A stretch of 64,000 nt of DNA from NCBI RefSeq assembly GCF_004366355.1, contig NZ_SODV01000001.1, positions 3,782,001 through 3,846,000 on the forward strand, read 5' to 3'. The notes beneath the pieces are model-generated. The model was given only the letters and a program-made list of their open reading frames with translations, did not search any database and was not told the origin of the DNA. This document shows, piece by piece, positions 51,521-60,400 of the stretch. This stretch comes from Dinghuibacter silviterrae. GTDB lineage: Bacteria > Bacteroidota > Bacteroidia > Chitinophagales > Chitinophagaceae. Made by a program: the position numbers and the translations under genes. The first letter of the stretch is position 1. Each line of letters opens with the position of its first letter.

Positions 51521-52252
51521 CTAGGAGTACATCCCCCCATTGACATTGATGACCTCCGCGGTCAGATAGGACGCCCCTGGCGACGCCAGGAACGCCACCA
51601 CATGGGCGATTTCTTCAGGATTCCCAAAGCGCCCCATGGGGATCAGCATTTTCATGTCCTTTTCCGACACCTTTTCGGTCATATCGGTTTTTATAAACCC
51701 GGGGGCGACCGCGTTGACGGTGATGTTGCGTTTGGCGACTTCCTGCGCGAGGGCCTTGGTGGCGCCGATGACGCCACCCTTGGCGGCGGAGTAGTTGGCC
51801 TGACCGGGTACGCCCTTCAGACCGGACAGGGAGACGATATTGATGATGCGCCCGTAGCGCTTCAGCAGCATGGGATTGATGACCAGCCGGGTGACAAAGA
51901 AAAACCCGTGGAGGCTGGCGTTGATGACGGAGTCCCACTGATCGTCCTTCATCCACATCATCAGCCCGTCGTCTTTAATCCCGGCGTTGTTGACAAGGAC
52001 CTCGATAAAGTGATCGGGATGGCTTTCGATCCAGCCACCCAGAACGCTGGTGACCTCCTCTTTATTCCCCACGTCGAATTTCAGGATCTCCCCTGTGGCA
52101 CCCGTCGCCCTGACCAACTCCAGCGTGTTCAAGGCCTCGGCCTCGTTAGACCGGTAGTTGATGAGGATATGGTGTCCTCCCTCGGCGGCGAGCTTGACGC
52201 AGATCGCGCGTCCGATCCCCCTGGAACCACCGGTGACGAGTGTACATTTCAT
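51521..52252 (-). CDS. fabG: 3-oxoacyl-ACP reductase
   Basis: A 243-residue short-chain dehydrogenase/reductase. NADPH site CTLVTGGSRGIGRAI, NNAG in EVLVNNAGIKDDGL, catalytic Ser in INIVSLSGLKG, Tyr-Lys in QANYSAAKGGVIG, and the FabG-type VNAVAPGFIKTDM. It reduces the 3-keto group of the growing polyene chain. ATG 52252 is taken; it starts 2 nt after the ammonia-lyase stop. A short GC-rich tract follows its stop. Confidence 0.94.
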   Translation of the reverse strand: MKCTLVTGGSRGIGRAICVKLAAEGGHHILINYRSNEAEALNTLELVRATGATGEILKFDVGNKEEVTSVLGGWIESHPDHFIEVLVNNAGIKDDGLMMWMKDDQWDSVINASLHGFFFVTRLVINPMLLKRYGRIINIVSLSGLKGVPGQANYSAAKGGVIGATKALAQEVAKRNITVNAVAPGFIKTDMTEKVSEKDMKMLIPMGRFGNPEEIAHVVAFLASPGASYLTAEVINVNGGMYS

Positions 52253-52254
52253 AT

Positions 52255-53808
52255 TCAAGCGTTGAACGTTATGCCCGCCGGGGATTCAGCCGCAAAGCGG
52301 TCTGCCATGCGTCTGAGGTCCTCGTATTTGGGCTGGTCTTCGATAAATTTCGGGAAAAGGTGGCGCAACTCCGTGTAGATCGCCTTTGTTTTGGCCGACA
52401 ACCGCGACGCGGCATCCAGGTAGTCGATCGCCTGGAGGACGGTCATCATCTGGATGGCCAGGACTTCAAAGGAATTGTCGATGACCCGTTTTGTCATCAG
52501 GGCGGCGTTACACCCCATGCTCACGATGTCCTGGTTGTCGTTATTGTTGGGTATGCTGTGGACATACATCGGAAAAGACAACGTCTGGTTCTCCGCCACC
52601 GTCGAGGTCGCCGTGAACTGCATCCCCTGCATCCCGAAGTTAAAGCCCAGCACACCCAGGTTGACGAAAGGCGGCAGGATCTGGTTGAGCTTGTCGTTGA
52701 GGAGGTAGTTCAGCTGGCGTTCCGAGAGCATCGACAAACGCGTTATGGCCACCTTTAGCTTATCCATTTCCAGGGACACATAGTCCCCATGAAAATTCCC
52801 CCCGTGAAAGATATTGTTGTTCCGGTGGTCCACCACCGGGTTGTCGTTGACGCTGTTCAGTTCGTCGGTCACCACCCCTTCGGCGCTTACGATGGTATCA
52901 TAGATCGGCCCCAGGATCTGGGTGACACACCGCAGCGAGTAGTACTCCTGTACTTTGTCCTCAAACACCTCGCGCTGGATGTTGTCCGGGTTATACAGAT
53001 GGTCGGCCCGGTCATGGATCATCCGGCTACCCGCCAGCAGGTCCCGGAGCATCGCCGCGACGCGGTTCTGCCCACGGTGCGGCTTGACCACGTTTAACTC
53101 GTGGGAAAAATGGTCGTCAAACGCCTCCACGATCTCGTTGGTCATGGCGCTCAGGGCAACCGACCAAGAAAGCAGGCGTTTGGCCTGGAGGATATTCACC
53201 ATCCCGATCCCCGTCATGGCCGACGTCCCGTTGAGGATCGCCAGGCCTTCGCGGATGTGCACCTGTAACGGTGTCAGCCCCAATTGCCGGAATACCTCCG
53301 CCGTGGGTTTGCGGTCCCCCTTATGCGTTACATAGCCTTCCCCGATCAGCGCCAGCCCCAGGTGGGCCAGTTGGACCAGGTCCCCGCTCGCGCCCACGCC
53401 CCCATGTTCATAGATGCAAGGGTAGACCTCCGCGTTAATCATGTCGCGGAGCAAATGCACCAGGTCGGGATGCACCCCCGAATACGCCTGCATCAGGCTG
53501 TTCAAACGGGCAACCATAACCGCCCGGATCAGAAAGGGTTCTATTAGTTTACCGCCGCCCGAAGCATGGCTGCGGATAAGGTTGTACTGAAGCTGGGTAC
53601 GGTTGCTTTCGCTCACTTTGTATTGCGCCATCGGACCAAAACCCGTATTGATCCCGTAAATGAGCTTTTCGTTTGCGAAATTTTTAAGGAAAAGATGGTT
53701 CGTGCTGACCTTATCCACGGCGGCAGGATCCAGCGCCACCGGTTGTCCGTTAAACAGGATGTCAAACAAGTGGTCCGCGGAAAGCCTCTGGCCTCCTATA
53801 TTGATCAT
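52255..53808 (-). CDS. Aromatic amino-acid ammonia lyase (HAL/TAL family)
   Basis: A 517-residue MIO-dependent lyase, expected to supply the aryl starter (4-coumarate-like) by deaminating tyrosine. The MIO triad Ala140-Ser141-Gly142 is in GGVGASGDLVQLAH, the catalytic Tyr 51 in LIYGINTGFGP, and NNDNQDIVSMGCN and NSVNDNPVV are conserved. The substrate-selectivity pair reads Ser80-His81 (LIRSHASGGG), which is the histidine-lyase pattern rather than the His-Leu of the Rhodobacter tyrosine lyase. It lies between AcpS and FabG in the polyene operon, which is the reason for inferring the tyrosine role. Confidence 0.9.
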   Translation of the reverse strand: MINIGGQRLSADHLFDILFNGQPVALDPAAVDKVSTNHLFLKNFANEKLIYGINTGFGPMAQYKVSESNRTQLQYNLIRSHASGGGKLIEPFLIRAVMVARLNSLMQAYSGVHPDLVHLLRDMINAEVYPCIYEHGGVGASGDLVQLAHLGLALIGEGYVTHKGDRKPTAEVFRQLGLTPLQVHIREGLAILNGTSAMTGIGMVNILQAKRLLSWSVALSAMTNEIVEAFDDHFSHELNVVKPHRGQNRVAAMLRDLLAGSRMIHDRADHLYNPDNIQREVFEDKVQEYYSLRCVTQILGPIYDTIVSAEGVVTDELNSVNDNPVVDHRNNNIFHGGNFHGDYVSLEMDKLKVAITRLSMLSERQLNYLLNDKLNQILPPFVNLGVLGFNFGMQGMQFTATSTVAENQTLSFPMYVHSIPNNNDNQDIVSMGCNAALMTKRVIDNSFEVLAIQMMTVLQAIDYLDAASRLSAKTKAIYTELRHLFPKFIEDQPKYEDLRRMADRFAAESPAGITFNA

Positions 53809-53878
53809 GTATTAGAAAATATTTTACTATTAATAAGCACTCAGGAGCAAAAAAAGTGAAATATGGGGATGTTGCCAA

Positions 53879-54244
53879 CTATTTTTCAATGACCACCACC
53901 GCCGCTGCCATGGTGCTGAGGTGGGTAAGCGACACCCGGATCCTGACGTCGCCCACGGTTGCCGCAGTGTCTCCCAGGAGTGTCAGTTTTGGCGCGCCCA
54001 TGGGGTCGGGTAATACTTCGACCTCGTTGAAAGCCGTGCCCGTCGCCCAACCCGTGCCCAGCGCCTTGAAAAATGCCTCCTTCGCCGCAAAACGCGCCGC
54101 ATAGTGTTCGGCCGGATGCGCCTTTGCGGAACAATAGGCAATCTCGCCCGGTGAGAAAACAAGCTCGCGAAAGCCTTGCTCCTTGCCGATCCGGGCCGCC
54201 ACCCGGTCCACTTCGATGAGGTCTATGCCAAGGCCGTGGATCAT
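53879..54244 (-). CDS. acpS: Holo-ACP synthase
   Basis: A 121-residue 4'-phosphopantetheinyl transferase of the AcpS type. The Mg site is Asp 8 in GLGIDLIEVDRV and Glu in RFAAKEAFFKALGTG; the C-terminus has RVSLTHLSTMAAAVVV. It activates the two ACPs of the locus and possibly the primary ACP. ATG 54244 overlaps the C45 hydrolase stop by 4 nt. The 70-nt AT-rich gap to the ammonia lyase (53809-53878) could hold an internal promoter. Confidence 0.94.
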   Translation of the reverse strand: MIHGLGIDLIEVDRVAARIGKEQGFRELVFSPGEIAYCSAKAHPAEHYAARFAAKEAFFKALGTGWATGTAFNEVEVLPDPMGAPKLTLLGDTAATVGDVRIRVSLTHLSTMAAAVVVIEK

Positions 54245-55884
54245 CGCTGGATTTGTTTACGAATATACGCTTCCTCCTTCGCTGTGGCGATCTCCTTGGT
54301 CAGGGCTTCTTCGTAGTACGCCCGGGCTTTATCCCGTTCTCCGCGCTTATAGCAATAGTCGCCCGCCAGGACGTAGGCGTGGTAGTATTCCGGGTCGGCT
54401 TTGACGAGGGCCTCCGGGTCGATCGTTTCACCGGCGTCCATTTGATGCTTGAGTTCGCGGAATGCCAGGAAGCCGGCGAAAGCCGGGGTTCCCATGAGTG
54501 GGTCCGGGGGAATCGCTCCCGTGGAAAGCTCCTCGCGGGGATCCAGGTTGGCCCACGCCTTCCGCAGGTCGTAGCACATAAACGCCCCCTCCTGCCAGGG
54601 CGCCGTCGACACCCACATCCGCAGTTGTTGCGGTTCGAAAACCACCGAGTGGTGCGCGATGAGTTGGTTCACCGATTTTTCGTTGCCAAGGCCGATGTCC
54701 GCGCCGCCCAGCCCTTTGACATCCCTCAGGACGCCAATCGTTTTTTCCACCGTATTGGGCCCGAGGCCGTCCAGCAGCTCTTCCAGGCGGCGCTGACGGT
54801 ATGGGCTCGCGGTGCCTTCGCCCTCGGGGGCGCCTTCGCTGTCGGGGGCGCGGAGTCCATCCCGGGTGCGGACTCCATCCCGGGCGCGGAGCCCGGTGCT
54901 TTGAAAGTGGTTCGCACAAAGAATCCTTTCCCCGCCCGGGTCGTAGACTTCCAGCGCCTTTGGCGTCTTCTCCACCAGGATCGCCTTCCCGTCGGCCGCC
55001 GAGCCGATGAGAAAGGATTCCGATACAAACATCCGCCTCGAACGCGCGATGCGCACTGCTTCGTCGATCGTTCCCGCGTATTGCAGGATTTCCCGGGCCA
55101 CCAGGGACACCGGGGTCGCCGAAGCCATGGGGATCCCCGACTTTGCGGCGTTGATCGTCACCGTGAGCCCTTTTTCGTTCATCCCCGATACCACACCGAT
55201 AAAACCACCCCAGGTCACAAAGGCAAAGCGGTGTCCTTCCGACGGGGCCTCGAACTGGACAATTTTATTCAGGGCAAAATGGTCTCCCACGTAAAAGTCA
55301 AAGTTGCGCCCGATGATCAGCGCCCCGTCCACCGACCGGCTTCCCCAGGTCCCGAAAGACGTACAACCCACCAGCGCCAGGTTCTGCAAGGCGTGCCCGA
55401 TGTCGTGCGCCGCGTGGTAATTGAGGATCCGCTGGTACGGCGTCCCGATGTACCCGTATTTGTCCGAAGCCGACCGTGAGACCCCGAAGATTTCCTGTTT
55501 GTACTCCGTGGTGACGTGTCTGGGCAGCTTCCGGTTAAACCAGCCCACGAAGTATTTCAGGAATTTCAGGTAGCGCTCGCCCGGGATCATCTTTACGATC
55601 TGTTCGTTGAAATAGTCCTCCTGGAGAACGACCAGTTCCGCCGCCAGTTTCCCGTTGACCACGCCCCTTTCATAAGGGCGCCCCTCCACGTACATTTCGT
55701 AAAGACCGGAGGTGCTTTTTCGCAGCCAGTTGGGCCCTATGGTAAAGACGCCGGGGGCGACCTCCGCACGGATCAGCGCGTCAGCCGTGCGGTCGTCGAT
55801 GCGCGGCGGCCGGAGGCGTGTGACAGACCAGGCATAACAGGCGCCCGCGATGAGCAACCCGACTATAATGAAGAGGGCAATCAT
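54241..55884 (-). CDS. C45-family autoproteolytic acyltransferase/hydrolase
   Basis: A 547-residue protein with an N-terminal membrane helix (MIALFIIVGLLIAGACYAW) and a C45 (acyl-CoA:6-APA acyltransferase-like) Ntn-hydrolase domain. The predicted self-cleavage nucleophile is Cys 174 in LALVGCTSFGTWG, followed by IIGRNFDFYVGDHF and GFIGVVSGMNEKGLTV. Residues about 331-360 are an insertion of 6-residue repeats (RARDG, RTRDG types). A C-terminal TPR-like helical region (HAYVLAGDYCYKRGERDKARAYYEEAL) follows. It may form or cleave an amide/ester in pigment maturation. ATGA overlaps on both sides. Confidence 0.85.
   Translation of the reverse strand: MIALFIIVGLLIAGACYAWSVTRLRPPRIDDRTADALIRAEVAPGVFTIGPNWLRKSTSGLYEMYVEGRPYERGVVNGKLAAELVVLQEDYFNEQIVKMIPGERYLKFLKYFVGWFNRKLPRHVTTEYKQEIFGVSRSASDKYGYIGTPYQRILNYHAAHDIGHALQNLALVGCTSFGTWGSRSVDGALIIGRNFDFYVGDHFALNKIVQFEAPSEGHRFAFVTWGGFIGVVSGMNEKGLTVTINAAKSGIPMASATPVSLVAREILQYAGTIDEAVRIARSRRMFVSESFLIGSAADGKAILVEKTPKALEVYDPGGERILCANHFQSTGLRARDGVRTRDGLRAPDSEGAPEGEGTASPYRQRRLEELLDGLGPNTVEKTIGVLRDVKGLGGADIGLGNEKSVNQLIAHHSVVFEPQQLRMWVSTAPWQEGAFMCYDLRKAWANLDPREELSTGAIPPDPLMGTPAFAGFLAFRELKHQMDAGETIDPEALVKADPEYYHAYVLAGDYCYKRGERDKARAYYEEALTKEIATAKEEAYIRKQIQR
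54811..54901. repeat. 18-bp coding repeats in C45 hydrolase gene
   Basis: Five consecutive segments of about 18 bp: two of GGYGCCTTCGC type (54811-54828, 54829-54846) and three of GCGCGGASTCC type (54848-54865, 54866-54883, 54884-54901, the last degenerate). They encode hexapeptides ending in DG/DS/EG on the minus strand and keep the frame. Confidence 0.65.
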
Positions 55885-57497
55885 GCAGATTTTATTTTTC
55901 CTACAAAATCATCCCGGCCCAGCACCTCCGCGCAAGTCGCGAGACTGCTGATGGCGGCACCAAGGATGCCGTGCAAATTAAGGTTTTGCCCCGTCAAAAA
56001 AAGACCGCCCACTTTCGTGCGCGCGGGGATGATTGTCCGCACGGGATCCCGGTAATCTTTGGCGATACCGTACAGCGAACCGTCCGACGTGCCCAGGTAG
56101 TCCCGGAAGGTGAGGGGAGTGGAGGCGTACCAATGGTCCACAGCCTCTCTCAGTTCCGGAAACTTTTCGGTGACGCGTCCCATCAGACGCTGGTAACGGT
56201 CCTGCTTAAACGCTTCGTACGCTTGCCCCCTTTCCGTCGCTTCGGCGACCGTATTACGGGTGTCCGCCCATGGTGTCGTGTCCGCGTATCGCATATACGT
56301 CATCAATGTAACCGACGAGGCGTAACCGGATTGGTTTCTATTTTGGGCAAAAAATAAGGCGTAGCCCCGCGGCCAATCCTCCTCCGTATAGTCATCCATC
56401 GTCCACGCGCACCCCTTATTATGATAATAGTAGTTGTGCTTTACATAATGTACCCTTTGTGGCTTGAGCACCAGGTTGACACAAAAACAGGAAATCGAAT
56501 TTTCCAGGCTTTCCACCCGGTTGCGGAACGCCGGTTTGATGGCCGCCGCCGGCGTCAGTTGCATCGTTTGTGCGGGATGCAGGCTGGAAACGACGATGTT
56601 GCTTTTGAGGGTGGTGCCATCCTTCAATTGCACCCCTTCGACCTGCGCGCCGCCTGCGATGATGTGCGTCACCTCCGCACGGGTTTTTATTTCGCCGTTT
56701 CTTTCGCGGATGACATTTGCCAACAGCTTTGCCAACTGCCCGCCTCCGTCCGTACACTTCCACGAACTCTCGATAAAGCTGTTCAACACCAGCGCGTGCA
56801 CATAAAATGGCGTCTTATCCGGCTGTCCCGCATACAAGAGGTTGTTCCCTGCCAGGACCTCCCTTAGGACCGGGTCCCGTACACAGGCTTCGATGGTTGC
56901 TTTTGTGTCCATGTCCAACACCCCCGTTTTTTCCGCATACACTCCGCCCGCCCGGAGGTTGTAGAGCGGGAACCGGCCGCAGACCTCGCGGATCAGGTCT
57001 GTATAGGCACGGATGCCTTTTTCTTCATTCGGGAAGTCTTTTGCCAGCGCCTCCACAAAGCGCTCATACCCCTGCGCAAACGTATATTCCTTAGGGTCCC
57101 CCCCGATCAATATCTTGTCGAATGCCTCCTCGTCCATCTTTGCCAGCTTCAGCTCTTCCATGATCCCCAGGTACCGGAAGATCTGGTACAGGTTCTGCCC
57201 CGGCGCCAGCCCGCCCATATAGTGAACCCCTGCGTCAAAAAGGACTTTGTTCCGCGCGTACGTTTGAAGGGCGCCGCCGATTTGGGGGTTCTTTTCGAGG
57301 ACGCAGACCCGAAGGCCCTCTTTCGCCAGGATGCCGCCACAGACGAGGCCGCCGATGCCGCTGCCGATGATCAGCGCATCGTAGGCGCGGCCCCGGCCGG
57401 CGGCTTCGCCGCCGTGAGCGTGCGCCTCGGGCGTGCCGTCCCCACTGGCGCCTCCGCCCTGGCGGGCGCCCCCCTCACTGCCGATGCCGGATGACAT
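55881..57497 (-). CDS. FAD-dependent oxidoreductase, phytoene-desaturase/retinol-saturase-like
   Basis: A 538-residue flavoprotein of the CrtI/RetSat superfamily. After a 39-residue Gly/Ala/Glu-rich N-terminal extension the FAD motif DALIIGSGIGGLVCGGILA appears, then LEKNPQIGGALQTYARN, DAGVHYMGG, and the C-terminal FAD contact GLFLTGQNLNLHGILGAAISS. Family members isomerise or reduce conjugated polyenes, so it may adjust double bonds of the pigment. The extension has no counterpart in the family and overlaps the transporter gene by 23 nt; there is no later ATG before the FAD motif. Confidence 0.87.
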   Translation of the reverse strand: MSSGIGSEGGARQGGGASGDGTPEAHAHGGEAAGRGRAYDALIIGSGIGGLVCGGILAKEGLRVCVLEKNPQIGGALQTYARNKVLFDAGVHYMGGLAPGQNLYQIFRYLGIMEELKLAKMDEEAFDKILIGGDPKEYTFAQGYERFVEALAKDFPNEEKGIRAYTDLIREVCGRFPLYNLRAGGVYAEKTGVLDMDTKATIEACVRDPVLREVLAGNNLLYAGQPDKTPFYVHALVLNSFIESSWKCTDGGGQLAKLLANVIRERNGEIKTRAEVTHIIAGGAQVEGVQLKDGTTLKSNIVVSSLHPAQTMQLTPAAAIKPAFRNRVESLENSISCFCVNLVLKPQRVHYVKHNYYYHNKGCAWTMDDYTEEDWPRGYALFFAQNRNQSGYASSVTLMTYMRYADTTPWADTRNTVAEATERGQAYEAFKQDRYQRLMGRVTEKFPELREAVDHWYASTPLTFRDYLGTSDGSLYGIAKDYRDPVRTIIPARTKVGGLFLTGQNLNLHGILGAAISSLATCAEVLGRDDFVGKIKSA

Positions 57498-60400
57498 AAA
57501 TCACATTTGACGTAAAGGTAGTATTGTCGATCGGCTGGCACTCCATCCCCATCTCCGTCGCAATGTCGCGGATCACGCTAAAAGAGAAAAACGACAGCCC
57601 CGCCTTGGTGGTCTTGTTAAACCCGTAGAACCGGGTGCTGAACCACTCCGTAAACCGCGTGCCCCGGTGGCGCTTTTGGAGGTCCTTGTCCCCGTCCCGG
57701 ATCAGCAAAACGCCGCCGGGACTGAGGTGGCGGATACACCGGCGGACCAGCACCTGCCGGTCGTCCGGTTGCAGGTAGTGCAACATATCGGCCAGTACGA
57801 TCCCGTGGTAGGACCGGTCAAACTCGTAGGTCGTCGCGTCCGCCTGCAGCCAGCGCACGGGTGTGCGCTCGCCCCCGGCGGGCACCGCGCCCGAGGCCAA
57901 AAAAGCATGGGCCGCCACCTCCACCTTGTCCTCGTCATAGTCAAAGGCCGTGATCCTCCGGTCTTTCGCACACATCGACAGGAAGTAGCTCATAAAGCCG
58001 TACCCGCATCCAATATCCAGGATGTCGCCCTGGCGGGGCAGGAGGTCATGAAACAGTTGGTAATTGTCCTCCATCGCGGTCTTGACGCGCATATACCATT
58101 CAAGGACGGGGCCCTTATAGATGTAATTGTAGAGCAAAAGTTCGCGATAGTAACGCGGTTGCTCGCATTCCTCGGAGAAGGTGGCGAACTGTTCGCGGAA
58201 GTAGCGGGCGACGGCTTTCGCGCGGTCGCTATAGGATGCGGCGCCGAGGTCTATGGCCGCTGGTGGCGCGGCCCCCGCCGGAATCCGCGGCAGAAACTTG
58301 ATGGTAATCCGCCCATCCTTGAGCAAAAAGTCCCCTTTTGTAATGGTATACCCCGATCCGTGCAACATGATCGGCAGGATGTCCAGCCCCAGCTCCTGGG
58401 CGAGGTAGAACGCGCCTTTGTGGAAACGGCGGATCTGGCCGTCGCGGGAGCGGGAGCCCTCGGGGAAAACGACGATGGAGTAGCCCTCGGCGACCTTTTG
58501 GCGGAGCAGGTCGACGCTGCCCTCAGCGCCGTGCATGATGGGGTAGTAGTCGGCCAGGCGGACGATGCCGCCCATGACGGGGGAGTGCCATACCCAACTG
58601 TTGGTGAGGAGCAGGAGTTTGGGGTATTGCATCTGGATCAGGAGGCTGTCCAGGAAGGATTGGTGGTTGACGATGACCAGCGCGGGTTTGGAGAAGTCTT
58701 CGCCCAGTGGATTGATGATCTTTTTCCGGACGTTGACCATTACGTAGATGAGCGAACGGATAAAGGCGGATTTGATGACGTGGAAACAGTACTTGCTCCG
58801 GCGTTTGCCAAAGGGGCGGAGCTTGACGAGGATAAGTCCGATCAGGGTGAGCAACAGGCTGCCCAACACAAAGTAGGTGTACGAGACGAGCGTCTTTAAA
58901 AAACCGGAGAGCGTCCACGGGAAGCGGCCCTTGGACACGCGGTCGGCGATGAGGACTTTGAACAAAAAGGGAATGACGATCTGGCTAAGCACCACCACGC
59001 AAAGCATACCCACAATGGAAATGATGGCGATGGACCGCAGGGCGGGGTGGCCGGCAAAGATCAACACGCCGAGACCGGCCATGGTGGTAATGGCACTAAG
59101 GAAAATGGAGGATTTGTACGAGTCGAGGTTTTTCTTCCCGGTCTTGTATTCCTGGAGCAACCCGTCCATGATAAACAGGCTGTAGTCGTCGCCCATGCCG
59201 AAGATAAAGGCGGAGATGATGATGTTGATGATGTTGAAGTCCACCTTTAACAACGCCATGATCCCCAGGATCCACAAAAAAGTGATGACCATGGGGATAA
59301 AGCTCATCAAGGTGAGCTCGATCCGGCCATAGGTGAGCAAAAGCACGGTAAAAACGAGGAGCGCACTCATCCAGGCGATGCTTCCGAAGTCGTTGTTAAT
59401 CAGGTCAATAAACTTGGCGGTCAGGTACTGCCGGTCGAGCACCGCGACGCCGGGGGTACCCGCAAACCGGTCGTACACCGCCTGCCGGCCTTCGGGGGTA
59501 ACCTTGACCAGGGTCACCACCTGGGCCTTGCCCGGGGTTTCCGTGATATAGTCGTCTAAGTAAGACCGGCGAACCTGGTCCAGGGTCGCCCTGTCCACGG
59601 GGGCGTAGGGCGTGTCCAGCACGGTGGCAAAGGCGTTGAACGCGCCGGGTTTAAAGCCCTGGGCCGTCGCGGCGACATCCAGGTTTTTGAGGAGCAGCGC
59701 CTTTTTCGCCGGTGCCCAATAGCGGTTCCAGCGGTCGATCCGGAGCCGTTGGAGCGAATCCGACAGGAGCAGGGAGGATACACCCGAATATTTTTTGACA
59801 ACGCCCTTCCGGACGAGGTCGTCCACCTGTTCGTCGACTTTTTCCCCCGTTTCCAGGGCCTGGTTCAGGTCTTTCCCTTCCGTCACCACATAGACGGATT
59901 GGTAGGAAAAAACACTGATCTTTCTGAGCGTCGCCTCCGCCGCCTTGAGCGAGGGCGACATGTAGTTCATTTTGTTGAGATCCGCCTCAAAGCCCACCTT
60001 TGGCGCCTGCCAGGCAAAGACAACCGTGGCCACAAGGATCAGGATCATGAGGTAGCGGTTGTATTCGGGGCGCAGGGTCGCGAGGCGGTCGATCCAGGAG
60101 AGGCGGGCGTCCGCCTCGTCGGCCACGGCGTCTTGCGCGGAGCCGGCGGTCTCGGCGTCTTGTGCCGGCCCGGCTGGCGCTGACCCGGCTCCTGCGGCCG
60201 GGTGGATGGCTGGCGCCGGGTCAGCCACGGCGTCTTGCGCAGGGCGCGCGGGCTCAGCGGCCTTCCGCCGGGCCCGCGCGGGCTCCTTCGGCAGGAAATG
60301 CGGTAAGAACACCAGCGAGCAAAAAGACGCCCCGATCAGGCTAAACGCCGCAAACAACCCCAGGTCGCGCAACATCTCCGACTGCACAAACTCCAGGCAA

